Source: Arcuatula senhousia
Lineage: Eukaryota > Mollusca > Bivalvia > Mytilida > Mytilidae
Assembly: GCA_963971305.1 (NCBI GenBank)
Contig: OZ020307.1
Coordinates: 62,741,702-62,805,701, forward strand
Direction: 5' to 3'
DNA: 64,000 nt
This document shows, in pieces, positions 21,459 to 30,750 of the stretch. The notes beneath the pieces are model-generated. The model did no database searches and was not told the DNA's origin. It saw only the letters and a list, made by a program, of their open reading frames with translations. The translations under genes were made by a program, and so were the position numbers. How positions within the stretch are numbered: position 1 is the first letter of the stretch; every line of letters starts with the position of its first letter.

Positions 21459-24258
21459 GAAACTAGAACAAGATGTTCAAAGTTTAGAAAATATTATGAA
21501 CATTAATCCTTCTGATCAAACCATGAGTACTCTACAGAACAAAAAGTCTCTGTTAGAGAATGAAAGATCAAAGAGGATCGAAGGTATTCTATTAAGGTCA
21601 AGATCAAACTGGCATGAGAATGGTGAAAAATGTTCCGAATATTTTTGTAAATTGGAAAAAAAGAATTTTATTAAAAAAACTATTACTGAAATTTTAGATG
21701 ATGATGGAAAGCTTGTGTCTAAGCAGTCAGATATTTTACATGAGCAAAAGATGTTTTACAAAAATTTGTACTCAGCTAGAAATCTGGCTTGCACTGACAA
21801 TACTTTCTTTCATCATGACATAAAACTCACAGAGGAGCAAATGGACTCATGTGAAGGCAATCTTACTTTTGATGAGTGTGCCAAAGCATTGAAGTCCATG
21901 CAGAATGGAAAAAGTCCAGGTTCAGATGGATTCAGTATTGATTTTTATAAATTTTTTTGGAAGGATATTGGACCTTTTCTTTTCCGTTCTTTATGCTTTG
22001 CATATGAATCTGGGAGTTTTTCACAGTTTCAATACCAAGGAATCATCACTTGCATTCCTAAAGAAGGAAAAGATAGACGGCATATTAGTAACTGGAGGCC
22101 TATAAGCCTTTTGAATACAGATACAAAAATTGCTTCTGCTGTTATTGCTAACAGAATAAAAGATGTGTTGCCATTTATCATAAGTGATACACAAAAAGGA
22201 TTTATTAAAGACAGGTTTATTGGTGAGAATACACGCCTTTTATATGACCTTATGCATTATTTAGAGGAAAATGATAAAGATGGTTTATTATTGCTTATTG
22301 ATTTCGAAAAAGCTTTTGATTCCATTGAATGGGACTTCATAGATAAAGCATTAAAGAGTTTTAACTTTGGTATATCTCTTTGCAAATGGTTTAAAACTTT
22401 GTACACTGGTGCTTCAAGTTGTGTTATTAACAATGGATATATGTCAGAATTTTTTCAACTTGGTCGTGGTTGTAGACAAGGTGATCCTTTGTCTCCCTAC
22501 TTATTTATCATAGGTGTTGAATTACTTGCTATGAAACTGAAGTCAAACCCTAATGTTAAGGGAATTGACATAGATAATAAACACACACTGATAAGTCAAT
22601 ATGCAGATGATACATTTCTTTTGTTAGATGGAAGTGAAAAATCACTTCAAGAGTCACTTATTTGTTTTGAAAACTTTTACTTAACCTCTGGTCTTAAGAT
22701 GAATATGTCTAAAACTAGAGCTGTGTGGGTTGGAAACAAGAGATACTCAGACCTTATTCTTTGCCCAGAAAAAAATCTTAATTGGTCTAGCTCGAACTTC
22801 AGATTATTAGGTATTGATTTTTCCTTAGATTTAAATGTTATAACAGAACTGAATTTTACAAAAAAGATTAAAGAACTACGTGGGATTTTGAAGAGTTGGC
22901 AACATAGGAAACTTACTCTTATGGGGAAAATTACTGTTGTTAAATCACTGGCATTACCTAAAATTATACATCTTCTGACCTCCTTGCCTAATCTCTCAGA
23001 AAAGAGGATAAATGAGTTGAATGCTCTATTTTTTAATTTCATCTGGAGTGGAAAACCAGATAAGATAAAACGTTCAACTCTTATTGGAGATATTTGCCAA
23101 GGTGGATTAAGAATGATTCATCTTCAATCATTTAACATTTATTTAAAAGTAAACTGGATTAGAAGATTTTTTAATAATCAAGATGGCCACTGGCAAAACT
23201 TACTTTTGTTAAATATTCAGCCATATGGAGGCAAGAGATCATTTGACTTGCAAAGGGAAAAAATTAGTGAGATATCTTATAAGATCACCAACCCATTTTG
23301 GAGAGATGTTTTATTAGCCTATTCACAAGTGAAGCCAGTAACAAAATTAGTAGTTGATGATATTCTTTCATTAGACATTTTGAATTTTGTTCCTATTTCA
23401 GATTTTAAGTTGTATATCTCTTGGCTAAACAGTGGTATTAAAGACTTGGGTGATATTTTTAGCACTGATAGCAAGGATTTTTTTACTTTTCCTCAAGTTC
23501 AACAAAAACTTGAGACACATAACTTTTTGAAATATTATAGCCTTGTTGCCAACATCCCTAAGGAATTTAGAGTATTTTTGAAACAAAATGGTTCACATAG
23601 AAACCAGAACTTTATTAGTACTACTGATATTTTTCTAAATCAACTTGTCAGCAGTAGAAAACCTAAGTTTATTTACAAAAGTTGCATTGATAAAATTGTG
23701 CATATTCCCTTACAGAAGTTCCTTCAATGGGAACAGGTTTTAAATGTTGAAATTATTGATTTTTCTAAATATTTTGACATAGCAAAAAAGTCTTGCAGAG
23801 ATTCATACTTGTATAATTTTCAGTATAAATTTCTGCATAGACTTACAGCAACTAACAGTTTTTTGTATAAAATTAAGATTAAGGATTCCAAACTGTGCTC
23901 TTTTTGTCATTACGAAGAAGAAACTATTGAACATTTGTTTTATGATTGTAATATTACTAGGTCTTTTTGGAATGTTTTCATAGAAAAGTTGAAATTAGTT
24001 TTTAAAGATGTTATTTTTGACAAAAAATGTTTGTTTCTTGGATTCAGTAATGAACCAATATTATTAAACCTCTTGGTTTTTATAGCAAAAAGGTATATAT
24101 ATAAATGTAAACTCAATGAGACAAAACCTTATATTAATGAGCTGATATGCAAAATCAAGACATATAAATCTTATGAAGAGTACATTTCAAGGAAAAACAA
24201 TACCATTGTAAAGTTTGACAATTTTTGGACCTCAGTAAATCAAATTTTAGAAACATAG
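21445..24258 (+). CDS. LINE A ORF2, reverse transcriptase part
   Basis: 937 codons overlapping the endonuclease frame by 14 bases. Reverse transcriptase landmarks in order: GKSPGSDGFSIDFYKFFW (~residues 154-171), WRPISLLNTD, LLIDFEKAFDSIEWDF (motif A), GRGCRQGDPLSPYLF (motif B), QYADDTFLLLD (motif C), then FRLLGIDF. A C-terminal CSFCHYEEETIEHLFYDC zinc knuckle is present. PGSDGF...FYKFFW and the Cys/His end are typical of L1/Tx1-like LINEs. There are no internal stops. The apparent start is not an ATG; translation should come from the upstream frame. Confidence 0.9.
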   Translation: MKKIKKLEQDVQSLENIMNINPSDQTMSTLQNKKSLLENERSKRIEGILLRSRSNWHENGEKCSEYFCKLEKKNFIKKTITEILDDDGKLVSKQSDILHEQKMFYKNLYSARNLACTDNTFFHHDIKLTEEQMDSCEGNLTFDECAKALKSMQNGKSPGSDGFSIDFYKFFWKDIGPFLFRSLCFAYESGSFSQFQYQGIITCIPKEGKDRRHISNWRPISLLNTDTKIASAVIANRIKDVLPFIISDTQKGFIKDRFIGENTRLLYDLMHYLEENDKDGLLLLIDFEKAFDSIEWDFIDKALKSFNFGISLCKWFKTLYTGASSCVINNGYMSEFFQLGRGCRQGDPLSPYLFIIGVELLAMKLKSNPNVKGIDIDNKHTLISQYADDTFLLLDGSEKSLQESLICFENFYLTSGLKMNMSKTRAVWVGNKRYSDLILCPEKNLNWSSSNFRLLGIDFSLDLNVITELNFTKKIKELRGILKSWQHRKLTLMGKITVVKSLALPKIIHLLTSLPNLSEKRINELNALFFNFIWSGKPDKIKRSTLIGDICQGGLRMIHLQSFNIYLKVNWIRRFFNNQDGHWQNLLLLNIQPYGGKRSFDLQREKISEISYKITNPFWRDVLLAYSQVKPVTKLVVDDILSLDILNFVPISDFKLYISWLNSGIKDLGDIFSTDSKDFFTFPQVQQKLETHNFLKYYSLVANIPKEFRVFLKQNGSHRNQNFISTTDIFLNQLVSSRKPKFIYKSCIDKIVHIPLQKFLQWEQVLNVEIIDFSKYFDIAKKSCRDSYLYNFQYKFLHRLTATNSFLYKIKIKDSKLCSFCHYEEETIEHLFYDCNITRSFWNVFIEKLKLVFKDVIFDKKCLFLGFSNEPILLNLLVFIAKRYIYKCKLNETKPYINELICKIKTYKSYEEYISRKNNTIVKFDNFWTSVNQILET

Positions 24259-24607
24259 AATTTGTATTAAAAAGAGACACATTATATTGTACAATAGATA
24301 AATTGAATCTTTCAACTATCTGCTGTTGTAAAATGCAAAATATGTAACTTAAAAAAGTCTTTAGCTTTCGCTAAAGTGAATCATTATAAAGAGAATGTAT
24401 GTGAGAATGAATGGTAAGATTTTATTATTTTTGTTTGTATAAAATAACATTAACATTTCTGTATTGCCGCTTATTGTAATATTTAATAGTCAGATATGAT
24501 GCACTTATGTATATATTTTCTTAGTCCCTGAATACCTTAGTCAGGTGGTAATGTACAGGGCATTATAAAATCCTGACTATTGAAAAAGAAATAAAAAAAA
24601 AAAAAAA

Positions 24608-24621
24608 GATAACACCCTTAA
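24608..24621. repeat. Right target-site duplication of LINE A
   Basis: GATAACACCCTTAA, identical to 20095-20108. Confidence 0.92.
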
Positions 24622-27211
24622 CGATCATTCTGATAATAAAGATGAAATAAAAATATTATCACTTAACTGTTGCGGTGTCAAAAAAAGACTTAACTATCCT
24701 GAATTTGGAGAATTAATAAATAAACATGACATTGTTTGTATGGTTGAAACCAAAACAGACGATAACGATTATGTCGAAATACCCGGATACGTCGTGAAAA
24801 TGAAAAATAGGAAAAAACCTGCAAAAGTGAAATCCGGAGGAATTATGTTAGGTTATAAAGAAAAGTTTGAAAAATATATTAAAACAATAGAAACCGATTC
24901 AAAGTTTGTATTATGGTTTAAAGTAAACAGTAAGGTACTAAGTACCGATACAGACGCATTGTTTGGCATTGTTTATATCCCGCCTGAGTACACATCTTAC
25001 TCGTCACCAGATGCTATAAATGAAATAGAAAACGAGTTTTTGTCTTTGTCATCCCATTACAAAAACGTTGTTTTAGTCGGCGACTTTAATAGTCGAACAT
25101 CAAACGAGAGAGACTTTTTCCATTTCGACAACAAAGATCTTTCGAATATTGCAAACGAATTTATTGAAAATGGAGTAAACTTTTTAGATCTAGCCAGCAT
25201 TCCCCGTGAACGGAAAAACAGAGATTTAGTTAAAAATAGATTTGGTTCCCTACTTCTAGATTTTTGCAAAGGAAACAACTTCTTCATTTTAAATGGTAGA
25301 ATAGATGGTGAAAAAGACGGAAACTATACATGCAGAAATGCAAGTGTTGTAGATTATTGTATTAGTAACGCAAATTTTGTAGATAGATTTTGTAGTTGTA
25401 ATGTATTACACTTCTCTAAATTATTCTCTGACGTACATTGCCCTCTTTCTATTTGTTTACAAACCGCTTTTACTAACTATGTGTTTGAAACCAAAAACAA
25501 CCTAGAATATGTCGCCAAAAAATCTATTAAGAAATGGGATAATAATAAAGGCGATGATTTTCAAAGAAATATAGATTTAAACAAAAAAGAACTATTGTAT
25601 AATAATCTTTCAGAAAGCGAAGACATTACAAAACAAGACATAAATACTTTTGTTGAGCGACTCGGTGAGATCTTTATTGAAAGCGCAGAAACCACTTTTG
25701 GAACATACAATGGAAATAACAAAAAGGTGCGAAAGGTTAACATCGATCAAAAACCTTGGTTTAACTACGAATGCAAATTTGCAAGAAAAAATTATAGAAA
25801 ATTTAGAAGAAAATATTCTTATCATCGAACAGAACTGAATAAACTGAGACTTGTGGAAGCAGAAAAGCGATATAAAACAGTAATGGATAAATGTCAAAGA
25901 GAATATTCAGATAACCTTTCAAAAAAATTAAAAGAAATGCGCCATAAAGACCCAAAAGAATTTTGGAAAACCCTTCGATGCGGTAATAACAAAAAACAAC
26001 CAGATATCCCAATTGAAACACTATTTGAGTTTTTCAAAGACTTAAACGAAACACCTATGGATAATGAAGACAACAATTTGCCCACCTTAGATGATCAAGC
26101 TTTGAATCAAATAAATGATGAAATAAATCTTTATATAGAAAAGGAGGAAATATTGAAATGTATTTCTAAACTTAAAAACAATAAAGCCAGTAGTGAAGAT
26201 AAAATCATTAATGAGTACATTAAATCTACATCTGACCAATTTATTCAAATTTACGAAAAGTTATTTAACCTTGTTTTTGATACAGGTATTGTGCCTGATA
26301 GGTGGCTCATCGGGAGCATCAAGCCTATTTATAAAAATAAAGGGGACAGTCAAGATCCTAAAAACTTTAGACCCATTACAATTGTAAGCTGTCTAGGGAA
26401 ACTCTTCACGGCTGTACTCACAGAAAGACTTAATAAATACTCAGAGGATTTTCAAATACTCAACGAAAATCAAAGCGGTTTTAGGCAAGGGTATAGCGTC
26501 ACAGATAACTTGTTTTCTTTACACGCTTTATTTGAACTTCTAAAACTTAAGAAAAAGAAACTTTATTGTGCCTTTATAGATTTTGAAAAAGCATTTGATA
26601 AAGTCTGGAGAACGGGTCTCTGGCACAAATTAGTTTTAAGTAATATAAATGGCATAATGTTAACGGTTATTAAAAATATGTACAATAGTATCAAATCAAA
26701 CATTGTCTTTAACAACGAAAAGTCAGATTTCTTTTCCTGTAATAATGGGGTGAGACAAGGCGAAAATATGTCTCCTTTCCTTTTTGCTATCTTTCTAAAT
26801 GACCTTGAATCATTTCTCGAAAGCCAAAACAATACAGGAATACCAATAATAACCGATGAACTAGAAAGCACTCTCCGGGTTTTCTTGAAAATATTTGCAC
26901 TTTTATACGCAGACGACACTGCACTAATGTCAGAGTCACCAGAAGGACTCCAACAGCAGCTAAATAGTTTCTACGAGTATTGCAATTCTTGGAAACTTAA
27001 AGTAAACATAGGAAAAACTAAAATCTTGTGTTTTACAAATGGAAGACTGCCAAACAATCTAAGATTCGTATTCAATAACACAGAATTAGAAATTGTAACA
27101 GAATTTATTTATCTAGGAACAACTTTATATAAAACTGGAAATTTTGGTCCTGCAATTAAAGCTCAAGCAGAAAAGGGAACAAAAGCGCCATGTATGAAAT
27201 TATCAAGCTAG
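24608..27211 (+). CDS. LINE B ORF2 continued: endonuclease and most of the reverse transcriptase
   Basis: It opens with the right target duplication, in frame with 19789-20108. Endonuclease motifs: LSLNCCGV, VCMVETKTD, VVLVGDFNSRT, DYCISN, FSDVHCPLSI. Reverse transcriptase motifs: NNKASSEDKIINEYIK, IGSIKPIYKNKGD, FRPITIVSCLGK, FIDFEKAFDKVWRTGL (A), GVRQGENMSPFLFAIFLNDL (B), LYADDTALMSES (C), FIYLGTTL. The pattern is that of the CR1/L2/Jockey assemblage rather than L1, so A and B are different clades. The first in-frame ATG lies inside the endonuclease (24740), too late to be the true start. A frameshift near 27190-27200 separates the C-terminus. Confidence 0.87.
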   Translation, partial: DNTLNDHSDNKDEIKILSLNCCGVKKRLNYPEFGELINKHDIVCMVETKTDDNDYVEIPGYVVKMKNRKKPAKVKSGGIMLGYKEKFEKYIKTIETDSKFVLWFKVNSKVLSTDTDALFGIVYIPPEYTSYSSPDAINEIENEFLSLSSHYKNVVLVGDFNSRTSNERDFFHFDNKDLSNIANEFIENGVNFLDLASIPRERKNRDLVKNRFGSLLLDFCKGNNFFILNGRIDGEKDGNYTCRNASVVDYCISNANFVDRFCSCNVLHFSKLFSDVHCPLSICLQTAFTNYVFETKNNLEYVAKKSIKKWDNNKGDDFQRNIDLNKKELLYNNLSESEDITKQDINTFVERLGEIFIESAETTFGTYNGNNKKVRKVNIDQKPWFNYECKFARKNYRKFRRKYSYHRTELNKLRLVEAEKRYKTVMDKCQREYSDNLSKKLKEMRHKDPKEFWKTLRCGNNKKQPDIPIETLFEFFKDLNETPMDNEDNNLPTLDDQALNQINDEINLYIEKEEILKCISKLKNNKASSEDKIINEYIKSTSDQFIQIYEKLFNLVFDTGIVPDRWLIGSIKPIYKNKGDSQDPKNFRPITIVSCLGKLFTAVLTERLNKYSEDFQILNENQSGFRQGYSVTDNLFSLHALFELLKLKKKKLYCAFIDFEKAFDKVWRTGLWHKLVLSNINGIMLTVIKNMYNSIKSNIVFNNEKSDFFSCNNGVRQGENMSPFLFAIFLNDLESFLESQNNTGIPIITDELESTLRVFLKIFALLYADDTALMSESPEGLQQQLNSFYEYCNSWKLKVNIGKTKILCFTNGRLPNNLRFVFNNTELEIVTEFIYLGTTLYKTGNFGPAIKAQAEKGTKAPCMKLSS

Positions 27212-28092
27212 GTCGTTTTAACAATCTTTCTATCTCCTGTCATCTAGACCTCTTCGATAAGATGGTAAAACCAATTCTTTTATACGGTTGTGAACTTAGG
27301 GGTTTTAAAAATTACTATTCATTAGAGAAAATCCACCTTAAGTTCTGCAAACTCCTTTTAAACCTTAAGACCTCTACACCAAACTGCTTTGTATATGGTG
27401 AATTGGGACGATTTCCTTTGAGTGTAGATATAAAGCTTAGGATGGTTATGTACTGGTCTAAATTACTTTACGGCAAACAAACGAAGCTGTGCTCTGTTCT
27501 ATATAAACTCATGTTTCATCTTTCAAATAATCAAAATAGAAATTTTCAATGGCTTGTTTATATAAAAAATATTCTCAATGAATGTGGATTAACACACATT
27601 TGGGACTCACAAACTTTTCTGTCTTCTGTGTGGTTAAAACAATGTATTAGACAATGTCTCACTGACCAATATCGACAAAACTGGCACGCTGAAACTCAAG
27701 ATTGCTTAAAAGCAACAAACTATAAGCTCTTTAAAGACACGCTAGATTTCGAAAACTATTTTGAAATATTAGATAAAAAGGTAGCAATATCATTTTGCAA
27801 ATTCAGAACAGGAAATCATAAACTTCCCATTGAGACAGGTAGATGGAACAATATTGCTAGATCTGATAGGAAATGTATGCTTTGTAATGAAAAAATCGGA
27901 GATGAATTCCATTATATTCTTGAATGCTCCGTACTGTCTCAAGAAAGAAAAAATCTAATCAGTAGACATTTAATTAGAAATCCAAATATTTTGAAATTTA
28001 AAGAAATTATGACAACAAAAAACAAAGCTAAACTTTATAAGCTTTGTAAATTTATTAGAATTATAAATAAAAAAACGAGTCTTCCTGAGTAG
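27190..28092 (+). CDS. LINE B ORF2, C-terminal part (frameshifted)
   Basis: Continues the reverse transcriptase thumb (DKMVKPILLYGCELRGF) and ends with a zinc knuckle CMLCNEKIGDEFHYILEC and a basic tail. It is shifted relative to 24608-27211. The frames cross in AAAAGCGCCATGTATG near 27182-27195, where a small insertion or deletion would restore one frame. A related C-terminus occurs in LINE E (56505-57591), which shows where the shift fell. The copy therefore cannot make a full ORF2. Confidence 0.85.
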   Translation: MYEIIKLGRFNNLSISCHLDLFDKMVKPILLYGCELRGFKNYYSLEKIHLKFCKLLLNLKTSTPNCFVYGELGRFPLSVDIKLRMVMYWSKLLYGKQTKLCSVLYKLMFHLSNNQNRNFQWLVYIKNILNECGLTHIWDSQTFLSSVWLKQCIRQCLTDQYRQNWHAETQDCLKATNYKLFKDTLDFENYFEILDKKVAISFCKFRTGNHKLPIETGRWNNIARSDRKCMLCNEKIGDEFHYILECSVLSQERKNLISRHLIRNPNILKFKEIMTTKNKAKLYKLCKFIRIINKKTSLPE

Positions 28093-28260
28093 CTGTCTGT
28101 CTTAGCTGTGTAATGTACTGTGATTATGAACAATCTTTTTTATGATGCTATTTTGTTGTTTTATCATTGTATTGTAAATATTGTATATAGTATTTCTCTG
28201 TACCTATGTATTATTGGTTTATGAGAATAAAGTCATATATATATATAATAGTAAAATGAG
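28093..28260 (+). other. LINE B 3' untranslated region and tail
   Basis: It runs from the stop to GAGAATAAAGTC and a short (TA)n tract at 28235-28247, probably the 3' end of LINE B. Confidence 0.6.
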
Positions 28261-28965
28261 ATACGACAAAACACTACATAATCCTCTCTTAATGACACCA
28301 CTGAATCCTTAAGAACAGACCTAATCAAATTTTATTCTTTTATACAATTGCAGAGATTCAACAAGAAATTGAAAACCAATGTCAAATGATTGTAATGTAG
28401 ATGTGCCACTGTTAACAAATTCATTAACCTGTATATGACTTTAGTTAAAAGCTCTACTACAAAGGGGTACACCAGCTTAAAACACAGGTTGCCCAGAAAA
28501 ATAGAAATTTGCTACTAAATATGTACATACATGTACAACTAACAGTATTATACATCCAGAGTTACATTACCTTTGATGGCATTTGTCTTAACAAAGTGAA
28601 AAGTAATTATTTCCTCCAAAAATGAATTTTTCAGTCTTTTTGTAAGTGGAGCGCTGCGGAACGAGCCAAAAGACCAAAAAAATTCTATCACGAGTGAAAG
28701 ATCATTGCCGGTTTTCCAAGAACGCGTGTAGGTACCTATTTCTTCCGTAAAAATTAAAATTTTATATTCTGAAACCTTAGGTGGCTTCATTCTAAAAACC
28801 GAAAGTTTTAAATATCATTGCATTTCATTGGTCGACATCATTGATCAATTTCAGTAACAGCGGTTATTATTGGTTTATTGACCAGTGTGAGATCACTGCA
28901 CGTGCTCACTTCTCAACCTGGTCATCTCACACTGAAAATAGTCATTTACGGAAGAAATAGATTAC
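28261..28965. other. Intron 4 sequence with a local inverted repeat
   Basis: Mostly unassigned. It contains the 33-base repeat at 28349-28381. Near 28885-28935, CCAGTGTGAGATCACTG pairs imperfectly with GGTCATCTCACACTG. GGAAGAAATAG near 28950 is the complement of CTATTTCTTCCG near 28735. No gene was seen. Confidence 0.5.
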
Positions 28966-28969
28966 TTAC

Positions 28970-29100
28970 CTTCTTCAGTGTTTGATTCATCACAGTGACC
29001 TGTAAGTTGTTCTACCGATCTCTGTCTAAGTCTCATTAGATCAATGGTGAACAACAGATCACAGTGGTCAATCCTTCTCAGGATGGGGCTTATGGCGGTG
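28970..29100 (-). pseudogene. Degenerate duplicate of CCDC33 exon 4, with a possible 30-base microexon
   Basis: The end of exon 4 (GAGTCGAACACTGAAGAAG before GTAGGT) is nearly repeated at 28970-28990 as GAATCAAACACTGAAGAAG before GTAAGT. A second similar patch (GGATGGGGCTTATGG) lies near 29080. Between a CTTACAG acceptor (29000-29002) and the GTAAGT donor lie 30 bases (28999-28970) without a stop in the phase of exon 4/5. Splicing could thus add ten residues (HCDESNTEE). Whether it is used is unknown; a decayed copy is the more likely reading. Confidence 0.6.
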
Positions 29101-29130
29101 GCATTTAAGGTTGAGATACAGTTTACCTAC

Positions 29131-29261
29131 CTTCTTCAGTGTTCGACTCATCAAAGTCAACAGTGACAAGTTCCTCCCATGATGGGGCTGAAGTAGGCCG
29201 CAGGGAGGCATGAGTGGCTGATCCAGTCTTCAAATTTTTATCATCATCAGTCTTTGTTTTT
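29131..29261 (-). CDS. CCDC33-like gene, coding exon 4
   Basis: Acceptor TTTTCACAG, donor GAAG/GTAGGT, 131 bases. The first base completes a Val codon from exon 3. The peptide then runs KTKTDDDKNLKTGSATHASL, RPTSAPSWEELVTVDFDESN and TEE. The vertebrate protein has a matching stretch (KTTSEEKN... APIWGDTVNVEI as I know it) in the C2-like domain. One base is left for the next codon, exactly what exon 5 needs. Intron 4 after this exon is about 17.6 kb and contains LINEs A and B and the B-box gene. Confidence 0.88.
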
Positions 29262-29439
29262 CTGTGAAAACAAGAAAATGAAAACATCACAAGTCAATAC
29301 TAGAATATGGCAGTCGTCTATGCAAGACTGCATCTTTAAATATTTGGTACACCGCAAGAAGAAAAGTTACAACCATTATATGACCTATCACCATAAAGTA
29401 TTAAATGACAAAGATTCACATTAATTCATTAAATATTAA

Positions 29440-29875
29440 GAGGCTGTAGCAGGTACATGTACATGCCCAGTCAACTGTGACAGAACTTTTGTATAAATGT
29501 CCACAATATTTGAACCCTTCAGTGCCCAGCTAACAGGTAGTAGAAGTGTCTAAGGTAAAACTGCAATATACCATATAGTACAATGTACAATATATCAAGA
29601 GCATGTGGCATTTAATTACCTTGGAGACTGTTACTGAAATTTTGTAAATACGCCCGCTATATGTGAAATCCTATCAGTAGTTCATTTTCAGAACAAAGCT
29701 ACATGCCAAATATCATGAGGCTGTGGCATGTACAATCTAGTAGCTTGGAAATCTGAGACAAATTGTTTGTGATGCCACATGAGGACTAAGACGACAGACA
29801 CTGCAAGACAGCCAATAGTGCCAAAGTGACTCCTATATTTTTCTTTGCAGCAAGTGGCAACCAATTATGATTTGA
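29440..29875. repeat. Dispersed repeat copies (TGCCAAATATCA..GAGGCTGTGGCATG family) in intron 3
   Basis: Two or three tandem-like segments contain ATCA.GAGGCTGTGGCATG. The block ends with GATGCCACATGAGGAC, GACGACAGACACTGCAAGAC and TCCTATATTTTTCTTTGCAG. The same plan is seen at 33290-33625. Confidence 0.6.
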
Positions 29876-30583
29876 ATATCTAGACTCAATGGTTACATTT
29901 GAGCAAGCAAATGCATTCATTCAAACCTGCAATAAAGTTTTTATTCCATAGACAGAAAAAGCACAAAGATTTAAAGCTGCTTAGGGAAATTTTCTCCTTT
30001 ACTGACATATTTACCAATTTTGACTAATTCTTTAAACTTGACTTCAGAGGACATGGGAAATTCGTACCTAAAGTGTGGGAGCATAATAAAGTCGCAAATA
30101 AAATTTTTGCTAGCCAAGACTCAAGTAGTTGTTGAGATAGCTGTTATGGAGACCACTGGTATAAGTTGTTAACAAGACATCTGTGGCTTAATGCATACTA
30201 GTGATACCCCACTTTAGCAACATGCAAAGCCTTGTGTGAATATATTAACAAGTGTGACTGAACCACTGAGGTGCGGGACTCCAGAACCACATAACTAGGG
30301 AACTACAAATGGGCGCAGGTAAAACAGCATACCCCCTTGAGGCCCTCTTCCTCAAAGTAGGGATATAATTATACCCTTAACATTAGTACTGTGGATTCAG
30401 TTATTTTTGTGGGTACCAATTTTTGTGGTTTGATTAAAAAGCATCAGTTCATGCATGGATTCTTAAATTTTTTCGAGGGTTATCAAGTTTTGTGGGTTAA
30501 AAACACCTCTAGATATACAAAAAACCATGAAAAGTAATACCCCACAAATAATAATTAAACCACAGTATCACAAATAAACTTAC

Positions 30584-30750
30584 ACAACACCAAAGGGACA
30601 TGGAGTTGAACCATCTGGTAGATTAGGAAGACTGCTAGCACCGTGTAATATAACATCTACTTGTTCTTTCCCTTTAACAGACACATGTTTGTAGTTCTTA
30701 CCAACTTCAAAGGTATGTCTGTCTTTGTCATTTAATGGATCCTCTGGTAC
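30584..30750 (-). CDS. CCDC33-like gene, coding exon 3
   Basis: The acceptor ATTAAAG/GTA and the donor GT/GTAAGT bound 167 bases: 55 codons plus two bases. The peptide begins VPEDPLNDKDRHTFEV and contains VDVILHGASSLPNLPDGSTP CPFGV. That is the first strand of a C2-type beta sandwich and matches MVTLHGATNLP...DGSEPWPYVVV of vertebrate CCDC33 as I know it. Phase 0 at the start agrees with exon 2. Confidence 0.9.

Larger units (their letters stand above)
20109..24607 (+). mobile_element. LINE A (L1/Tx1-like), inserted in LINE B
   Basis: About 4.5 kb bounded by the 14-15 bp duplication GATAACACCCTTAA and ending in a poly-A tail (24585-24607). It has a 375-base leader, endonuclease and reverse transcriptase frames, and a 350-base 3' untranslated region. 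No ORF1 is present, so it is probably 5'-truncated or belongs to a type that lacks it. Its only obvious coding defect is the A-run frame change at 21448-21454. Confidence 0.9.

Noticed and set aside
18690..28252. ATAGTAAAAT on both sides of LINE B as a target duplication
   Set aside because: It is ten AT-rich bases, and it would leave a leader of only ~35 bases before ORF1; chance is as likely.
28548..28790. 80-codon minus-strand open frame as the next CCDC33 exon
   Set aside because: No similarity to the expected residues; the true next exon was found at 11443-11552 with matching phase.
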